From contig NC_072897.1 of the NCBI RefSeq assembly GCF_027943255.1, positions 22,258,044-22,322,043 on the forward strand: 64,000 nt of DNA, given 5' to 3'. Source of the DNA: Anastrepha obliqua (lineage: Eukaryota > Arthropoda > Insecta > Diptera > Tephritidae). The position numbers and the translations under genes are program-made. The notes below the pieces were generated by a model. It was not told the origin of the DNA. It did not search any database and worked only from the letters and a program-made list of their open reading frames with translations. Below, in pieces: positions 9,946-19,925 of the stretch (position 1 is the stretch's first letter; every line of letters starts with the position of its first letter).

Positions 9946-11636
9946 TTACTGACAGCGGACCAATGTTCTTCTGAGTCAAGCATGATATCTACTAGGTTGC
10001 TAACCATTATTGGCTTCCCCACCCTATCACTCAATTCTACTCTTTCCAGCTCGAAACGAGGGCAGACAAAGAAAACATGTTCTGCATCTTCAACTAGACT
10101 GTCGCAAAAGGTGCAGTACGGGTCATCTTCGTGCTTAAATCTATGCAGATAAGCCTTAAAGCATCCATGCCCACTAAGTAATTGGGTCAGGTAGAAATCT
10201 ATCTGACCATGCTTTCGATTTATCCATCTTGTGATATTCGGGATCAATCGATATGTCCATCGTCCGTTCATGGAGTTCCTCCATTCCTCCTGCCAAGTAC
10301 GGATGCTTCGCTCCCGATCAGTCCTTCGGTTAGTCAGCTGTGCCGGACCCGCTCGATGTTTTTTTATTTCGGCGAATTCTAGCGCAGTCAGCTTAACTGG
10401 TAGCATACCCGCGAGGACTAATACAGCATCTTCCGATACTGTGCGGAATGCACAGCACACCCTGAGGGCACATAACCGGTATACCGATTTAATGCCTTTC
10501 ATGTATGTGCTGCATTTAGTTGCTTCGACCCAGGCTGGTACTGCATATAGCAAGATAGATGATACCACACTGCTAAGCAACTTCCTAGAAGCCTGCCTAG
10601 GTCCTCTCGTATTCATCATAATACGTGTCAATGCGGTTACAGCTTTCGCTGCTTTATCGCTGGCGTATGTTAGGTGCTGTTTAAAGCTCAACCTGTGGTC
10701 AATCATTACCCCAAGGTATTTGATGTACAACTTAGACTCTAGAGCGTGGTCACCTACTCTGAGATTTGCCGTTTCGACTATTTTCCTGCTACTGATGAGA
10801 ACTGCCTCTGTTTTATGGTTTGCAAGGCTTAAACCACTATTGCGCAGCCAATCTTTTGTGATTTCGATCGCTTGGTTGCAAATCGCTTCGGCCTGGTTTA
10901 GGAATTTAGCAACGACTACGATTGCAATGTCATCAGCAAACCCTATGATTTGGGATCCTGGAGGTAGTTGGAGACGCAAAACTCCATCGTACATTATATT
11001 CCAGAGGAGTGGGCCCAACACTGACCCCTGTGGTACTCCTCCGGTTACTCTGCACCTTTTCATTCCTTCGTCGGTTTTGTATTGCAGCACTCTGTTAGTG
11101 AAGTAGCTTGCGACAATTTTCCGAATGTAGGCTGGGACTCGGAAATTCTCCAGCGCATTTAGGATTTTGCCCCAGTTTGCTGTATTAAATGCATTTTTTA
11201 CATCTAACGTTGTGACTAGGCAATACTCTTTATCTCCGTAGAGCCAGCGAGAACCTTCAATCGCTTTGTGAGCAATGCGCTTAATCGCTATAACAGCATC
11301 TGTGGTAGAGCGTGTTTTACGGAAGCCATATTGGTGCGGCGATAACCCTCCGGCACTATCGATGGAAGATTCCAGGCGATTTACAATTAGCCTCTCTAAT
11401 ATTTTCCCTGCCGTGTCCAGTAAGCATAGTGGGCGGTAGCCTGAGGGATCTTCCGCCTAGACCCTTTTGGTATTAGCACTAGCTTTTGCAGTTTCCACTC
11501 TTTCGGGAATGTGCATTCTTCTAGGCAGGAGTTGTAAACATCCACAAAGATTTCTGAATGCTTTTGGATTGCCAACTTAAGAGCTTCATTCGGGATTGCA
11601 TCGGGCCCGGGTGCCTTATTGCCTTTGATCTGTTTA
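9855..11636 (-). pseudogene. R1-type reverse transcriptase and C-terminal domain
   Basis: On the minus strand the protein begins KQIKGNKAPGPDAIPNEALK. It continues through the fingers/palm (LSPHQYGFRKTRSTTDA, TLDVKNAFNTANW, GGVPQGSVLGPLLWN) to the catalytic GFADDIAIVV, then the thumb and a C-terminal cysteine/histidine knuckle (CTFCDSL...HVFFVC), ending RPHPLP at 9855. A one-base frameshift near 11449 changes the frame (KGSRRK, then out of frame). Endonuclease and ORF1 are missing through 5' truncation. The large plus-strand frame opposite (10231-11106) is a shadow. R1/LOA-group placement is from overall similarity. Confidence 0.85.
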
Positions 11637-12672
11637 GGAAGATGGCATATGCAAATATAAATATGTGAATTGAATTCAAGCAAAACAATGCTTATTAATA
11701 TACACATATGCATGTACATACAACCGCACACACAGGGCACTCGCTTTATTCCTCAAAATGCGTATGTCGTTCAAAGCTAAAATTCTATGCCTAGCGACTA
11801 CAAGAACAAAATGCAGTCCTAGACGCAGGCGTAGCGGCCATCATTCTAGTTGCCATAGCGCTGAACAGTCGCGGCGGCGCCGAACAGTTTCAACTATTGT
11901 ACTGTGCAACAAAAACTCATCATCAAAAAATTCATTGATAAATTCGAGCTCATAGTTCTAAGAGCAAGAACTTTCGTTCATAAAACGAGCCGCCCATATG
12001 CCAATTTTTTCGACAATTCGAAAATAGTCAATATTGGAATATTTCGCGTAGAATTATTTGCCAATATTTGATAAATCTTCAATTGTTGTCAAGTCGAGTG
12101 CCCGCGGCTTCGTACATATGTATGCATCAATATATGTACGTAAATATGTGTATATGTACAATGCTGTGCCTATGAATATGCGCTGCGCCATGAGTGCGCG
12201 CTGGATTTCTTGAGAAGTCTACCGTTTTATTTTGAGCTGTCGCTAGTGAGCATACATACACACAGCATATACATATGCGCATATGTATATAAATTCACAA
12301 ATTTACATTTGCATATGCCATCTTCCTGTGCGCCTGTTAATGAAGCGTTTTCTATAGAGGATTTTGATTCAGTTGAAGGGATTCAACAAAGTTTTACAGA
12401 CATCAGACAGACAGACATAACATATATATATAATTTTGGATGATTTGGAAAAATTCAAATATATAGGTCATAATAAAAAGCTACCTAACATTCTTTGCTT
12501 CTAATCACCAAGAAATTCTTACCGACTGCTGCTAAATTTACATAATTCAGCCCCTCACTACTAATTTTTGTTGAAAAATGTGTCTATGGTGAAATTGTCT
12601 TCGCGAGACGAGTACCCCTCGAAATTCCATACGTTCCTGTCATTGAGACGTCGCTATATTTAACGCTCTCTG
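11637..12672. other. Remainder of family A element: microsatellites and a recurring module
   Basis: Rich in TATG/CATA motifs. The stretch about 11985-12110 (ACGAGCCGCCCATATGCC core) recurs at about 25490-25600 (inverted), 40400-40530 and 51305-51440. No protein is recognisable. Confidence 0.5.
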
Positions 12673-12790
12673 CATTGTGTGTGTGTAATAAATCTTGTAA
12701 CTCTCTCATAATGACTCTGTTTATATTTCTGGAAAATGCACACCGTGCTTCAAGTTCATCATCGTTCTCATTAATGAAATAAATTTGCAA
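12673..12790 (-). pseudogene. Helitron copy 1, third N-terminal segment
   Basis: Encodes FINENDDELEARCAF and ELQDLLHTHN, then is cut by the family A insertion at 12672. The continuation is the frame ending upstream of 8505. Copy 2 has the joined sequence at 61290-61450. Confidence 0.8.
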
Positions 12791-12856
12791 AAATTTTGAC
12801 TCTTGATCGGGTAGTGGTAGTAATGAACCTATTAAATGATATGCTTGCCCTAGAAT

Positions 12857-13198
12857 CTAAAAGAGGCCATAATTTGTGTCCATAAAATCTAATGATTCAT
12901 TAGATGTGTCAGCGAATGTTGTTGAACGTTGAAGTCTATGTATTACCTTGAACGTTGGCATGAAGTTATCGGTTATAATTTTTCCAGCACCAAAAGATGT
13001 CATTTGAAAACATGAGTTATATGTGGAAATTTTTTCAAGAAAATGTTTGGAATCGGGTGATGTTCCCGATAATAATGTAGCTAATGGTTCGGGCGGATAT
13101 TGTATGTCTGGTAAACGAACTTTTCCTGCAGCGCAACACATGGCTGGTGTTTCAGATTTGAATTTCAATGCTTGACAAAATCTGCAAATTTTATCCAT
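12857..13198 (-). pseudogene. Helitron copy 1, N-terminal cysteine-rich segment
   Basis: 113 codons with ICRFCQALKF, AMCCAAGKVRLPD and NSCFQMTSFGAGKI, the conserved zinc-finger-like head of insect Helitron proteins. It ends at a TAG after NYGLF; the family normally reads through into GQ-YHLIGSLLPLPD. The identical stop is present in copy 2, so the defect predates duplication. Confidence 0.85.
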
Positions 13199-13449
13199 AC
13201 TTCCAATGACAACGTATAGTATTTGTGAGATGAATAGTCAAGTTGTGGATTATATTGAAATGCTGCACCATTCAAATTTACAGAATTGATATTTATTGGC
13301 CGATTTTGAGAACGTGACCTAGTACGATCTCTTTGTTGACTTAATCTATCAGCATGATTTTCCTCACTTTCATTTTGTCTGTGATTTTGCACATTTCTAT
13401 TGTGACGTGTATTACGTCCGATGTTAGCATGTCTTCTACCTCTTGGCAT
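13165..13449 (-). pseudogene. Helitron copy 1, extreme N-terminus (Arg-rich)
   Basis: 94 codons starting MPRGRRHANIGRNTRHNR, very rich in Arg, Asn and Gln, then NLNGAAFQYNPQLDYSSHKY. A frame change near 13180 separates it from the cysteine-rich segment with which it is normally fused. Copy 2 shares the frame change. The start is chosen because copy 2 has the same ATG and the MPRGRR-type start is usual for this family. Confidence 0.8.
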
Positions 13450-13567
13450 TTCTTTTACCGAATCAAAATCGAAAATATCTACGGAAAGTGTGAAAACAAT
13501 ATCTTTTCTTAAATATCTTAAGTAAAAACTTCTAAAATATTAATTATATTTACCGATTTCTATATTC

Positions 13568-14955
13568 CTACGAAATGGGCTGAGGTAAAGGTCGTATTCA
13601 TTCCAAAGGTAGGGAAAAAACCCGAACAATTCTAAGTCATACAGACCGATTAGCCTTAGCTCATTTTTCCTAAAAACAATGGAAAAAATATTGGATCAGC
13701 ACATACGGGAGAATAACTTGGTTAATTTCCCACTGCACCAACTTCAATTTGCCTACCAACAAGGTAAATCTACTGAGACTGCAATACACAGTCTGGTAAC
13801 CATTATTGAAAAAGCTATTGAGCCAAAACAAATCGCACTTTGCGCTTTTATTGACATAACAGGAGCTTTCGATAATACGTCCTATGAGGCAATCAGCAAT
13901 GCCCTATCTCAAAAGGACGTACCTAAACCCATCAGACGATGGATTATATCGATGCTGAGATCCAGAACGATCAGTACAGAATTAGGAGGAAGAATAAAGT
14001 CTATCAAGGCCACAAGAGGTTGCCCGCAAGGGGGAGTACTCTCTCCTCTTCTGTGGACACTAGTAATAGATGAACTTCTCCACAAACTGAACAACCTAGG
14101 ATTCCACACCCAGGGCTATGCTGATGACCTGGGCTGGCATGAAGAGACCATCTCTAACCGCATGCAACAAGCCCTCAACATAATAAACAAATGGTGCACT
14201 GACAAAGGGCTCTCTATCAACCCATCTAAAACTGCGCTAGTGCCGTTCACCAGGAAAAGGAATATCAACATCAAATGTCCTGTCCTGAATGAATCGACTC
14301 TACAACTCTCCACAGAGGCGAACTACCTTGGTATCAACCTTGACAAAGCGCTTACCTGGAACTCGCATCTTGAGAAAGTTACTGTAAAAGCCACAAGGGC
14401 ATTCTATGCCTGCACAAGGCTTTTTGGTAAAACATGGGGGCTCAGCCCCAGAATGACCTACTGGACATTCACTACAGTTGTTAAGCCTATAGTCACTTAT
14501 GCTTCCATAGCATGGTGGCCCAAAGTTAAGCAACGAAAGGCGGCAAGCGATCTTAACAAAGTGTACCGCCTCATCTGCATCGGTATAACAGGAGCAATGA
14601 AAACATGCCCAACTGACGCTTTGGGCGTGCTCCTAGGTATACCACCGCTTCCCATCTTAATTGAAAAAGAAGCAAGACTGAGTGCCTTAAGACTAAAAGG
14701 CAACGCCGATCTTAAAAGTGGAGATATGAGAGGGCATCTAAAGATCTTAGAAGACTTTCGACACACTCCTATACTACACAGGGTGGATACAATATCTCCC
14801 AAACCCATTCTCTACAGAAACTTCCGATTTATTATTAATGAACGAACAACTTGGAGAACTAATTCTATCAATTTCAAGCCTGGATCTCAATTATGGTTCA
14901 CTGATGGGTCCAAGCTGGAAGATGGTAGAGCAGGGGCAGGAATCAATGGGCCTAA
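13568..14955 (+). pseudogene. LINE ORF2: reverse transcriptase and start of RNase H
   Basis: Starts inside the reverse transcriptase (VKVVFIPKVGKK), with a frameshift near 13630. From 13679 it is open as MEKILDQHIREN, with QLQFAYQQGKSTETAI, ATRGCPQGGVLSPLLW and the catalytic GYADD. The RNase H domain begins with LWFTDGSKLEDGRAGAG and is then cut by the LTR insertion. The continuation is at 19091-19848. The 430-codon open stretch and few defects suggest a fairly recent copy. Confidence 0.88.
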
Positions 14956-15648
14956 TGTAATGTACAAGTAATGTAGTGTACTTATAATGATAGTATCAGA
15001 GATCGTCATGTAAATGAGCGAAACAGGATCATCGAAATAAAAGAATTACTAATTCACGGAAGAGCTTTAGGGCAAACCTGCCGACTAAAGGTTCCTTTAA
15101 AAATAAAAGAAGATTTTTAGAGTTAGGGCAAACGACTGCCTTCCAACTATTAGGAGTGAGCTGTGTGAGCTGCTAGAGCTGACTGAGCTGACTTCTGATA
15201 GAATGGCTTTATTTTTATACTTTCTTTTTGCCTTGTCATCAATATACATAATTACAATCAAACATTTGTTGCGAGTAACAAATCAATAACAAAGTTGTAA
15301 ACACTTAAAAATACTATACAAATAAAATTCTGCTTAGGTTGACTTAAATTTTATTCGGGGTTAGCTTACTTCACAGTGAGTTATGGCTTTGCTTTGGAGT
15401 GGGGTATCGTGTGACAAAAGTGCATTTGGTGTGTGCCATGTGTTTACTTATGTTTCGGGTTTCAAAGAAAAGGGCAAAGAGTTTATGTTATTGAAATTGA
15501 AAAAGAATTATGTTATTAAAGTGGAGTAAATTGAAATGAAAGAATTATGTCATTAAAATTGAAAGTAGAGTGAATTGAAGTTGTTTACTTATATTAATTT
15601 GAGTTGGAGTATTAGGAATATTTGGAAGTGAAGTGGAGGTACTCTACA
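14956..15648 (-). repeat. 3' LTR of the FABP-carrying retrotransposon
   Basis: 693 bp, direct repeat of 18403-19090. On the minus strand a short purine stretch (ATAGGGG) immediately precedes it and may be the remains of the polypurine tract. Confidence 0.92.
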
Positions 15649-15826
15649 CCCCTATGGTTAAGATTGAAAATTACTGTGCTAAGAAATTTGTTTAAATTTT
15701 GCAAGTACAGTGGTTTTCAATAAAAATAATTTTATGACTTTAAAAGTTTCTTAGTATATCTAAATCTATTTTTAATTCTATGTTTTATAGTACATTTTTC
15801 TTAAATTTATTTAATATGATAATATT

Positions 15827-17422
15827 TTAGGTGATTTTGTATTTCTTAAGGGTACTATTATGATATTCCTTAAGCTTATTGTTAATTTGTAATACAGAAT
15901 TGACTCCTTTACGCTCTACTATGAGATAAGGGCCATGATATGGACTTTGCTGTTTTCTTCTAGTTTCTAGTTTTACAAATACCCAGTCACCTACTTTTAG
16001 TTCTGATGTGTTACTGTTCTTGTCATATAGTTCTTTTCTCTTTTGTTTTGTTAGTTTTATCAGTTCTTGTGCTCTAAGAAGTGACTCTTTTAGTCTAAAT
16101 TTCATCTCATTTGCGTAATTGTTTAAGTTATATACTGGTTGATTGTCCTCGATTATGTCAGTTGGTAAGCGTGGAAGTTTTCCGTATATTAACTCGTATG
16201 GTGTAAATTCCGTCTCTATGTTTGGCGTGGTATTAAAAGCGAATGCAAAATAAGGTAACCACTGGTCCCATTCGTGATTTTCTATGAAGTGTAACAGAAA
16301 TTCATTTAGGACTCTGTGACTCCTTTCAACTGTTATTGTCTGATGGTGATAGGGTGCTGAAAAGGTCTGCTTTATATTTAGTATTTCGCAAATATTTTTC
16401 ATTAATTCATTTGCAAACTCTGTACCTCGATCAGATTTTAATGTTTTAAAAAGTCCGTATTTTAGTATTACCTGTTCTACTAGTATCTTTGCGATAGAAA
16501 TTGCTTCTTTAGTTTTCATTGGGAATAAGATTACGTATTTTGTCAGTTCGCATTGTACCGTTAAAATATATCGGAAACCATTTGATATAATCAATGGTCC
16601 TACTGTATCTATGCTTAAATTTTCAAAGCTTGTACTAGGTGTGTCCGTTATTGTCATTTTTTCTTTTATGTACTTTGTCTGTTTGTTTCGAGTACATTCT
16701 TTACAACTGTTTATATATCGTTTTATCATTTTTCTCATGTTCTTCCATATGTATTTTTGCTTTAATTTTAAGATAGTTTTTCTTATACCCAGATGTCCTC
16801 CTAGTGCTGAATTGTGATACTCAAAGATTTTTTTTTTTTTTATTTCTTCGTCATTAATTTGTTTTGGGGCTTTATATAAAATTATTCTTAGGGGTCTTAA
16901 TTTTTGTTCTATTTTTTCACTTTGTAACTTGTTGAATGCATTCTTAAAATCTTCAATATTCATTTCTTTTAATAAATTATCTTTTGCTAGCGCTAGCTTT
17001 TCTATATTTCTTTTAGTCGCTATTGATGATAGTTTCGCCATGATTGAAACGTATTTCAGAGGCTCCTCACTATATCGGACTATAATATCCCCTTTTTTAT
17101 TTATCTGTATTTCGAATCCTTTCATTTTTTCTTCGTATACGAATTTTAATCTTTTTATATTTCTTATATCAGCTATGGACGTACATTCCCAAATGTGAAG
17201 TTGGCCTGACTTCGAATGAGAGTTGTAGTTCTCCTTGTCTACCCTGGTTTTTTTTTTGGCAGACATTCCCCTTGTTATTACAAATATTTTATTATTGTCA
17301 TCACAATTCGTTGGTATCATTTTTTTTAGTATGTCTGAGTCTATCTTTATTCGTGATAATGCATCGGCGTTTGTGTTCATTTTGCCTTGCTTGTAGACTA
17401 TATCGAAATCATAGTCTGACAA
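15827..17422 (-). CDS. Gypsy-type integrase with RNase H tail (partial pol)
   Basis: 531 codons, uninterrupted. Residues 1-25 are the end of the pol RNase H region (SDYDFDIVYKQGK then NADALSRI). The HHCC zinc-binding module is H203, H210, C240, C243. The catalytic triad is D272 (SIDTVGP), D331 (SDRGTEF) and E366 (VERSHR). The second spacing is 34 residues by hand count, one less than the canonical 35: QTNGQVE-type sequence reads QTITVE here. The C-terminal part has the SH3-like region of gypsy integrases (VGDWVFVK, GPYLIVERKG). Integrase inserts the cDNA into the host genome. The ATG used is internal to pol, so no protein may start here. Confidence 0.88.
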   Translation of the reverse strand: MSDYDFDIVYKQGKMNTNADALSRIKIDSDILKKMIPTNCDDNNKIFVITRGMSAKKKTRVDKENYNSHSKSGQLHIWECTSIADIRNIKRLKFVYEEKMKGFEIQINKKGDIIVRYSEEPLKYVSIMAKLSSIATKRNIEKLALAKDNLLKEMNIEDFKNAFNKLQSEKIEQKLRPLRIILYKAPKQINDEEIKKKKIFEYHNSALGGHLGIRKTILKLKQKYIWKNMRKMIKRYINSCKECTRNKQTKYIKEKMTITDTPSTSFENLSIDTVGPLIISNGFRYILTVQCELTKYVILFPMKTKEAISIAKILVEQVILKYGLFKTLKSDRGTEFANELMKNICEILNIKQTFSAPYHHQTITVERSHRVLNEFLLHFIENHEWDQWLPYFAFAFNTTPNIETEFTPYELIYGKLPRLPTDIIEDNQPVYNLNNYANEMKFRLKESLLRAQELIKLTKQKRKELYDKNSNTSELKVGDWVFVKLETRRKQQSPYHGPYLIVERKGVNSVLQINNKLKEYHNSTLKKYKIT

Positions 17423-17994
17423 ATCAAGTCTAATCCTAATCTAAGTCTAATCTACACTTTTTTTTATTTTCATTAAGGTGCACGAATATTCAATTTTATG
17501 TTTATTTAACTGAATGCAAAAAGTCACATTTGTTCTTATGCCGGTTTTGTGCTTAAATATTTGTCAATGATAAAAATTGTAAATTCAATGTTAATATATT
17601 TAAATGCATTAGCGAAAAATCTCTATTCAACAATATTTATCATAGCATGTGTGAACAATTTGATGCGCGTCGTTATTAATATTGAGAATTATTTCACTTT
17701 AATTAGCAGCCTAATCACATAAAAATAGTTAATTGTTACCTAATAACGACTTCATACTTTTAATTACATTATTTTATGCATTAATCAGCAAATAATCAGT
17801 CATAAACAAAATTGGGATATTCACAATCCAAAATATATATATATGTATATGTAGTTATATAAAGTACAATGTATGCTGTATGATAGTTAGTTTTTCAATC
17901 ATTAGTTTATTGCAAGAAGTGGCATTTTTTATTTTAAATTACTTTAGCTTTTTGTTACTGTTGTTTTGAACTTCGCATGTAGCGCACTGCGCAT
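17423..17994 (-). other. Probable 3' UTR and poly(A) remnant of the captured FABP mRNA
   Basis: After the FABP stop the minus strand is A/T-rich non-coding sequence. It contains AATAAA at 17501-17506 and, about 35-40 bases further, an A8 run (17458-17465) that abuts a short TCTAATC-type filler and then pol. This is the order expected for an mRNA 3' end joined to the retrotransposon. Confidence 0.6.
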
Positions 17995-18347
17995 TTATAC
18001 AGCCTTGTAGACTCTGACGGACTTCACGTCGTTGAGGGTGAGAGTAGTCACTAGCTCGGAGTTAGTGAATTCACGAATAATGGTCGATGGTTTGTCACCC
18101 TTCTGTTCTTGCACCAATTTGTTGCCATCCAGAGTGAAGACGCTCTTCACTTTGCGACCATCAAGTGTCTCTTCATCGAATTCCTCTCCCAGCTTGAAGT
18201 TGACCGTAGTTATCTTAAAGGTTGAGGCAGTGGTGAAAGAGTAATTATCACCATCCTTCTTCAGTTCAACTCCTTCAATTCCTTCATGTATTCGTCGAAG
18301 TTTTCACTCTTTTCTAATTTGTATTTCTTTCCTTCCCAGACAGCCAT
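17995..18347 (-). pseudogene. Captured fatty-acid-binding protein (FABP/iLBP) copy inside an LTR element
   Basis: The minus strand starts MAVWEGKKYKLEKSENFDEY. After a frame-shifting deletion it continues VELKKDGDNYSFTTASTFK, FKLGEEFDEETLDGRKVKSV, TLDGNKLVQEQKGD and TLTLNDVKSVRVYKAV with a stop at 17995-17997. This is the beta-barrel of an intracellular lipid-binding protein. The C-terminal R-x-Y that contacts the fatty-acid carboxylate is present. Roughly 17 residues of the helical lid are missing, with a frame change near 18272. No introns are present. Base composition is richer in G+C than the pol frame beside it. As it stands it cannot make a whole FABP. Confidence 0.9.
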
Positions 18348-18402
18348 TTTTACTAATGATTTATTTTTAGGATCGTCCGCAGGATCGTCCGCAGGATCGC
18401 CA
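18348..18402 (-). other. Putative primer binding site and leader with 12 bp repeats
   Basis: Directly inside the 5' LTR the minus strand reads TGGCGATCCTGCGG, a TGG-initial primer-binding-site position. It is followed by about 2.5 copies of a GGATCCTGCGGAC-like 12-mer and a short A/T leader before the FABP start codon. The tRNA used is not identified. Confidence 0.5.
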
Positions 18403-19090
18403 TGTAATGTACAAGTAATGTAGTGTACTTATAATGATAGTATCAGAGATCGTCATGTAAATGAGCGAAACAGGATCATCGAAATAAAAGAATTACTAAT
18501 TCACGGAAGAGCTTTAGGGCAAACCTGCCGACTAAAGGTTCCTTTAAAAATAAAAGAAGATTTTTAGAGTTAGGGCAAACGACTGCCTTCCAACTATTAG
18601 GAGTGAGCTGTGTGAGCTGCTAGAGCTGACTGAGCTGACTTCTGATAGAATGGCTTTATTTTTATACTTTCTTTTTGCCTTGTCATCAATATACATAATT
18701 ACAATCAAACATTTGTTGCGAGTAACAAATCAATAACAAAGTTGTAAACACTTAAAAATACTATACAAATAAAATTCTGCTTAGGTTGACTTAAATTTTA
18801 TTCGGGGTTAGCTTACTTCACAGTGAGTTATGGCTTTGCTTTGGAGTGGGGTATCGTGTGACAAAAGTGCATTTGGTGTGTGCCATGTGTTTACTTATGT
18901 TTCGGGTTTCAAAGAAAAGGGCAAAGAGTTTATGTTATTGAAATTGAAAAAGAATTATGTTATTAAAGTGGAGTAAATTGAAATGAAAGAATTATGTCAT
19001 TAAAATTGAAAGTAGAGTGAATTGAAGTGGTTTACTTAATTTGAGTTGGAGTATTAGGAATATTTGGAAGTGAAGTGGAGGTACTCTACA
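18403..19090 (-). repeat. 5' LTR of the FABP-carrying retrotransposon
   Basis: 688 bp, nearly identical to 14956-15648. The main difference is a 5 bp deletion near 19035. Confidence 0.92.
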
Positions 19091-19848
19091 CTAAATTTAA
19101 AAAATCGATTCCGATGGGACTCTACCCAACAATATTCCAGGCAGAAATACATGCCATTGAAATATGTGTGAGAGAATGCCTTCGCAGGAAAATGAGAGGT
19201 ACTCACATCTACATACTCTCAGATAGTCAAGCGGCTCTAAAAGCCCTTCTATCAACAACTATCACCTCTAAATTGGTAAATGATTGCCTAAACCTTCTCA
19301 ACATGTTAGGAAACCTCAGCACAGTAACTCTAGTCTGGATTCCGGGACATGAAGGGCATGAGGGGAATGAAATGGCTGATGACCTCGCAAAACAAGGAGC
19401 AAATATGCAACTTACTGGTCCTGAGCCTTTCTGTGGACTCACGAAAAGCCACATTAATGAATTCCTCAGGAAATGGGAAGAAAGGAAATTTGCTGCACAC
19501 TGGCTAAATTGTGCCGGTCAGCGTCAAGCCAAACAATTTCTTAGTCCCAACAAAGGAATATCAGACAAGCTACTCTCACTAAACAGAGTAGATCTGCGTC
19601 TTTTAACAGGATACCTCACAGGTCACTGCAGCCTGAGGTATCATTTAAATAACATTGGTCTATCAGAGACCAATGTCTGCCGCTTTTGCGAAATGGATAT
19701 AGAAAGCTCAGAACATGTGCTCTGTGAATGTCCTGCGCTGGGCAGACAAAGACTTCACCACCTTGGTGGTATCGTAGTATCTCCATGTAATCTTTGGAAC
19801 AACAAACCCACAATAGTGCTAAAATTTATAAAAAGCCTTAAACTCTAG
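19091..19848 (+). pseudogene. LINE ORF2: remainder of RNase H and C-terminus
   Basis: Continues the frame of 13679-14955 as KFKKSIPMGLYPTIFQAEIHAI. RNase H acidic residues are visible: QAEIHAIE, YILSDSQAALKAL, and WIPGHEGHEGNEMADDLAKQ. A C-terminal knuckle follows (CRFCEMD...HVLCECPAL). RNase H removes RNA from the cDNA hybrid and is typical of I/R1/LOA-type LINEs. The first few codons of the longest local frame belong to the LTR and are not part of the LINE. Confidence 0.88.
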
Positions 19849-19925
19849 GGTCACAAAAATAGGTCTTGCACAATAGATCAACTCTGGTCGCAGTGCGTAA
19901 TGGCCTTCTAATAATACCGATTTCT

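Larger units (their letters stand above)
9515..11636 (-). mobile_element. R1-type non-LTR retrotransposon, 5' truncated
   Basis: It lies on the minus strand with a run of more than 20 A (T-run 9515-9537 on plus). It is flanked by a 13 bp target duplication AGGAAGATGGCAT (about 9502-9514 and 11638-11650). The uninterrupted site is visible in family A copy 2 near 22828. The element starts inside the reverse transcriptase, so it is a typical dead-on-arrival 5' truncation. Confidence 0.85.
8506..12672. mobile_element. hAT-like element, family A, copy 1 (no transposase seen)
   Basis: Ends are CAGAGAACGTTAAATATAG at 8506 and its near inverse at 12672. The CAGAGAAC start is that of hobo/Hermes-type hAT elements. 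It sits between duplicated CATTGTG (8499-8505 and 12673-12679; 7 bp, 8 with one mismatch). Helitron copy 2 shows the uninterrupted site near 61405. The interior has no hAT transposase. It contains a LINE (9515-11636) and a module around 11985-12110 that recurs in other elements of the window. Confidence 0.75.
14956..19090 (-). mobile_element. Gypsy-group LTR retrotransposon carrying a captured FABP mRNA
   Basis: Two direct repeats (14956-15648 and 18403-19090) begin TG and end CA. They are flanked by the 4 bp duplication CTAA (14952-14955 and 19091-19094), and removing the element rejoins the LINE reading frame. The coding strand is minus. The LTRs differ by little more than a 5 bp indel and a substitution, so the insertion is young. 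Between the LTRs only integrase and the RNase H tail of pol remain. Gag, protease and reverse transcriptase are absent, and a fatty-acid-binding-protein sequence takes their place. Confidence 0.92.
13562..19914 (+). mobile_element. I/LOA-type LINE, 5' truncated, split by an LTR retrotransposon
   Basis: An 11 bp target duplication TACCGATTTCT flanks the element (13551-13561 and 19915-19925). Helitron copy 2 shows the empty site near 60335-60346. The 3' end is a TAATAA-type tail rather than poly(A). Bases 14956-19090 are an LTR element, so the LINE itself is about 2.2 kb. Confidence 0.88.

Noticed and set aside
10231..11106. 291-codon plus-strand frame
   Set aside because: Lies opposite the R1-type reverse transcriptase and has no domain of its own; a shadow frame.
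18032..18244. 70-codon plus-strand frame
   Set aside because: Antisense to the FABP sequence.
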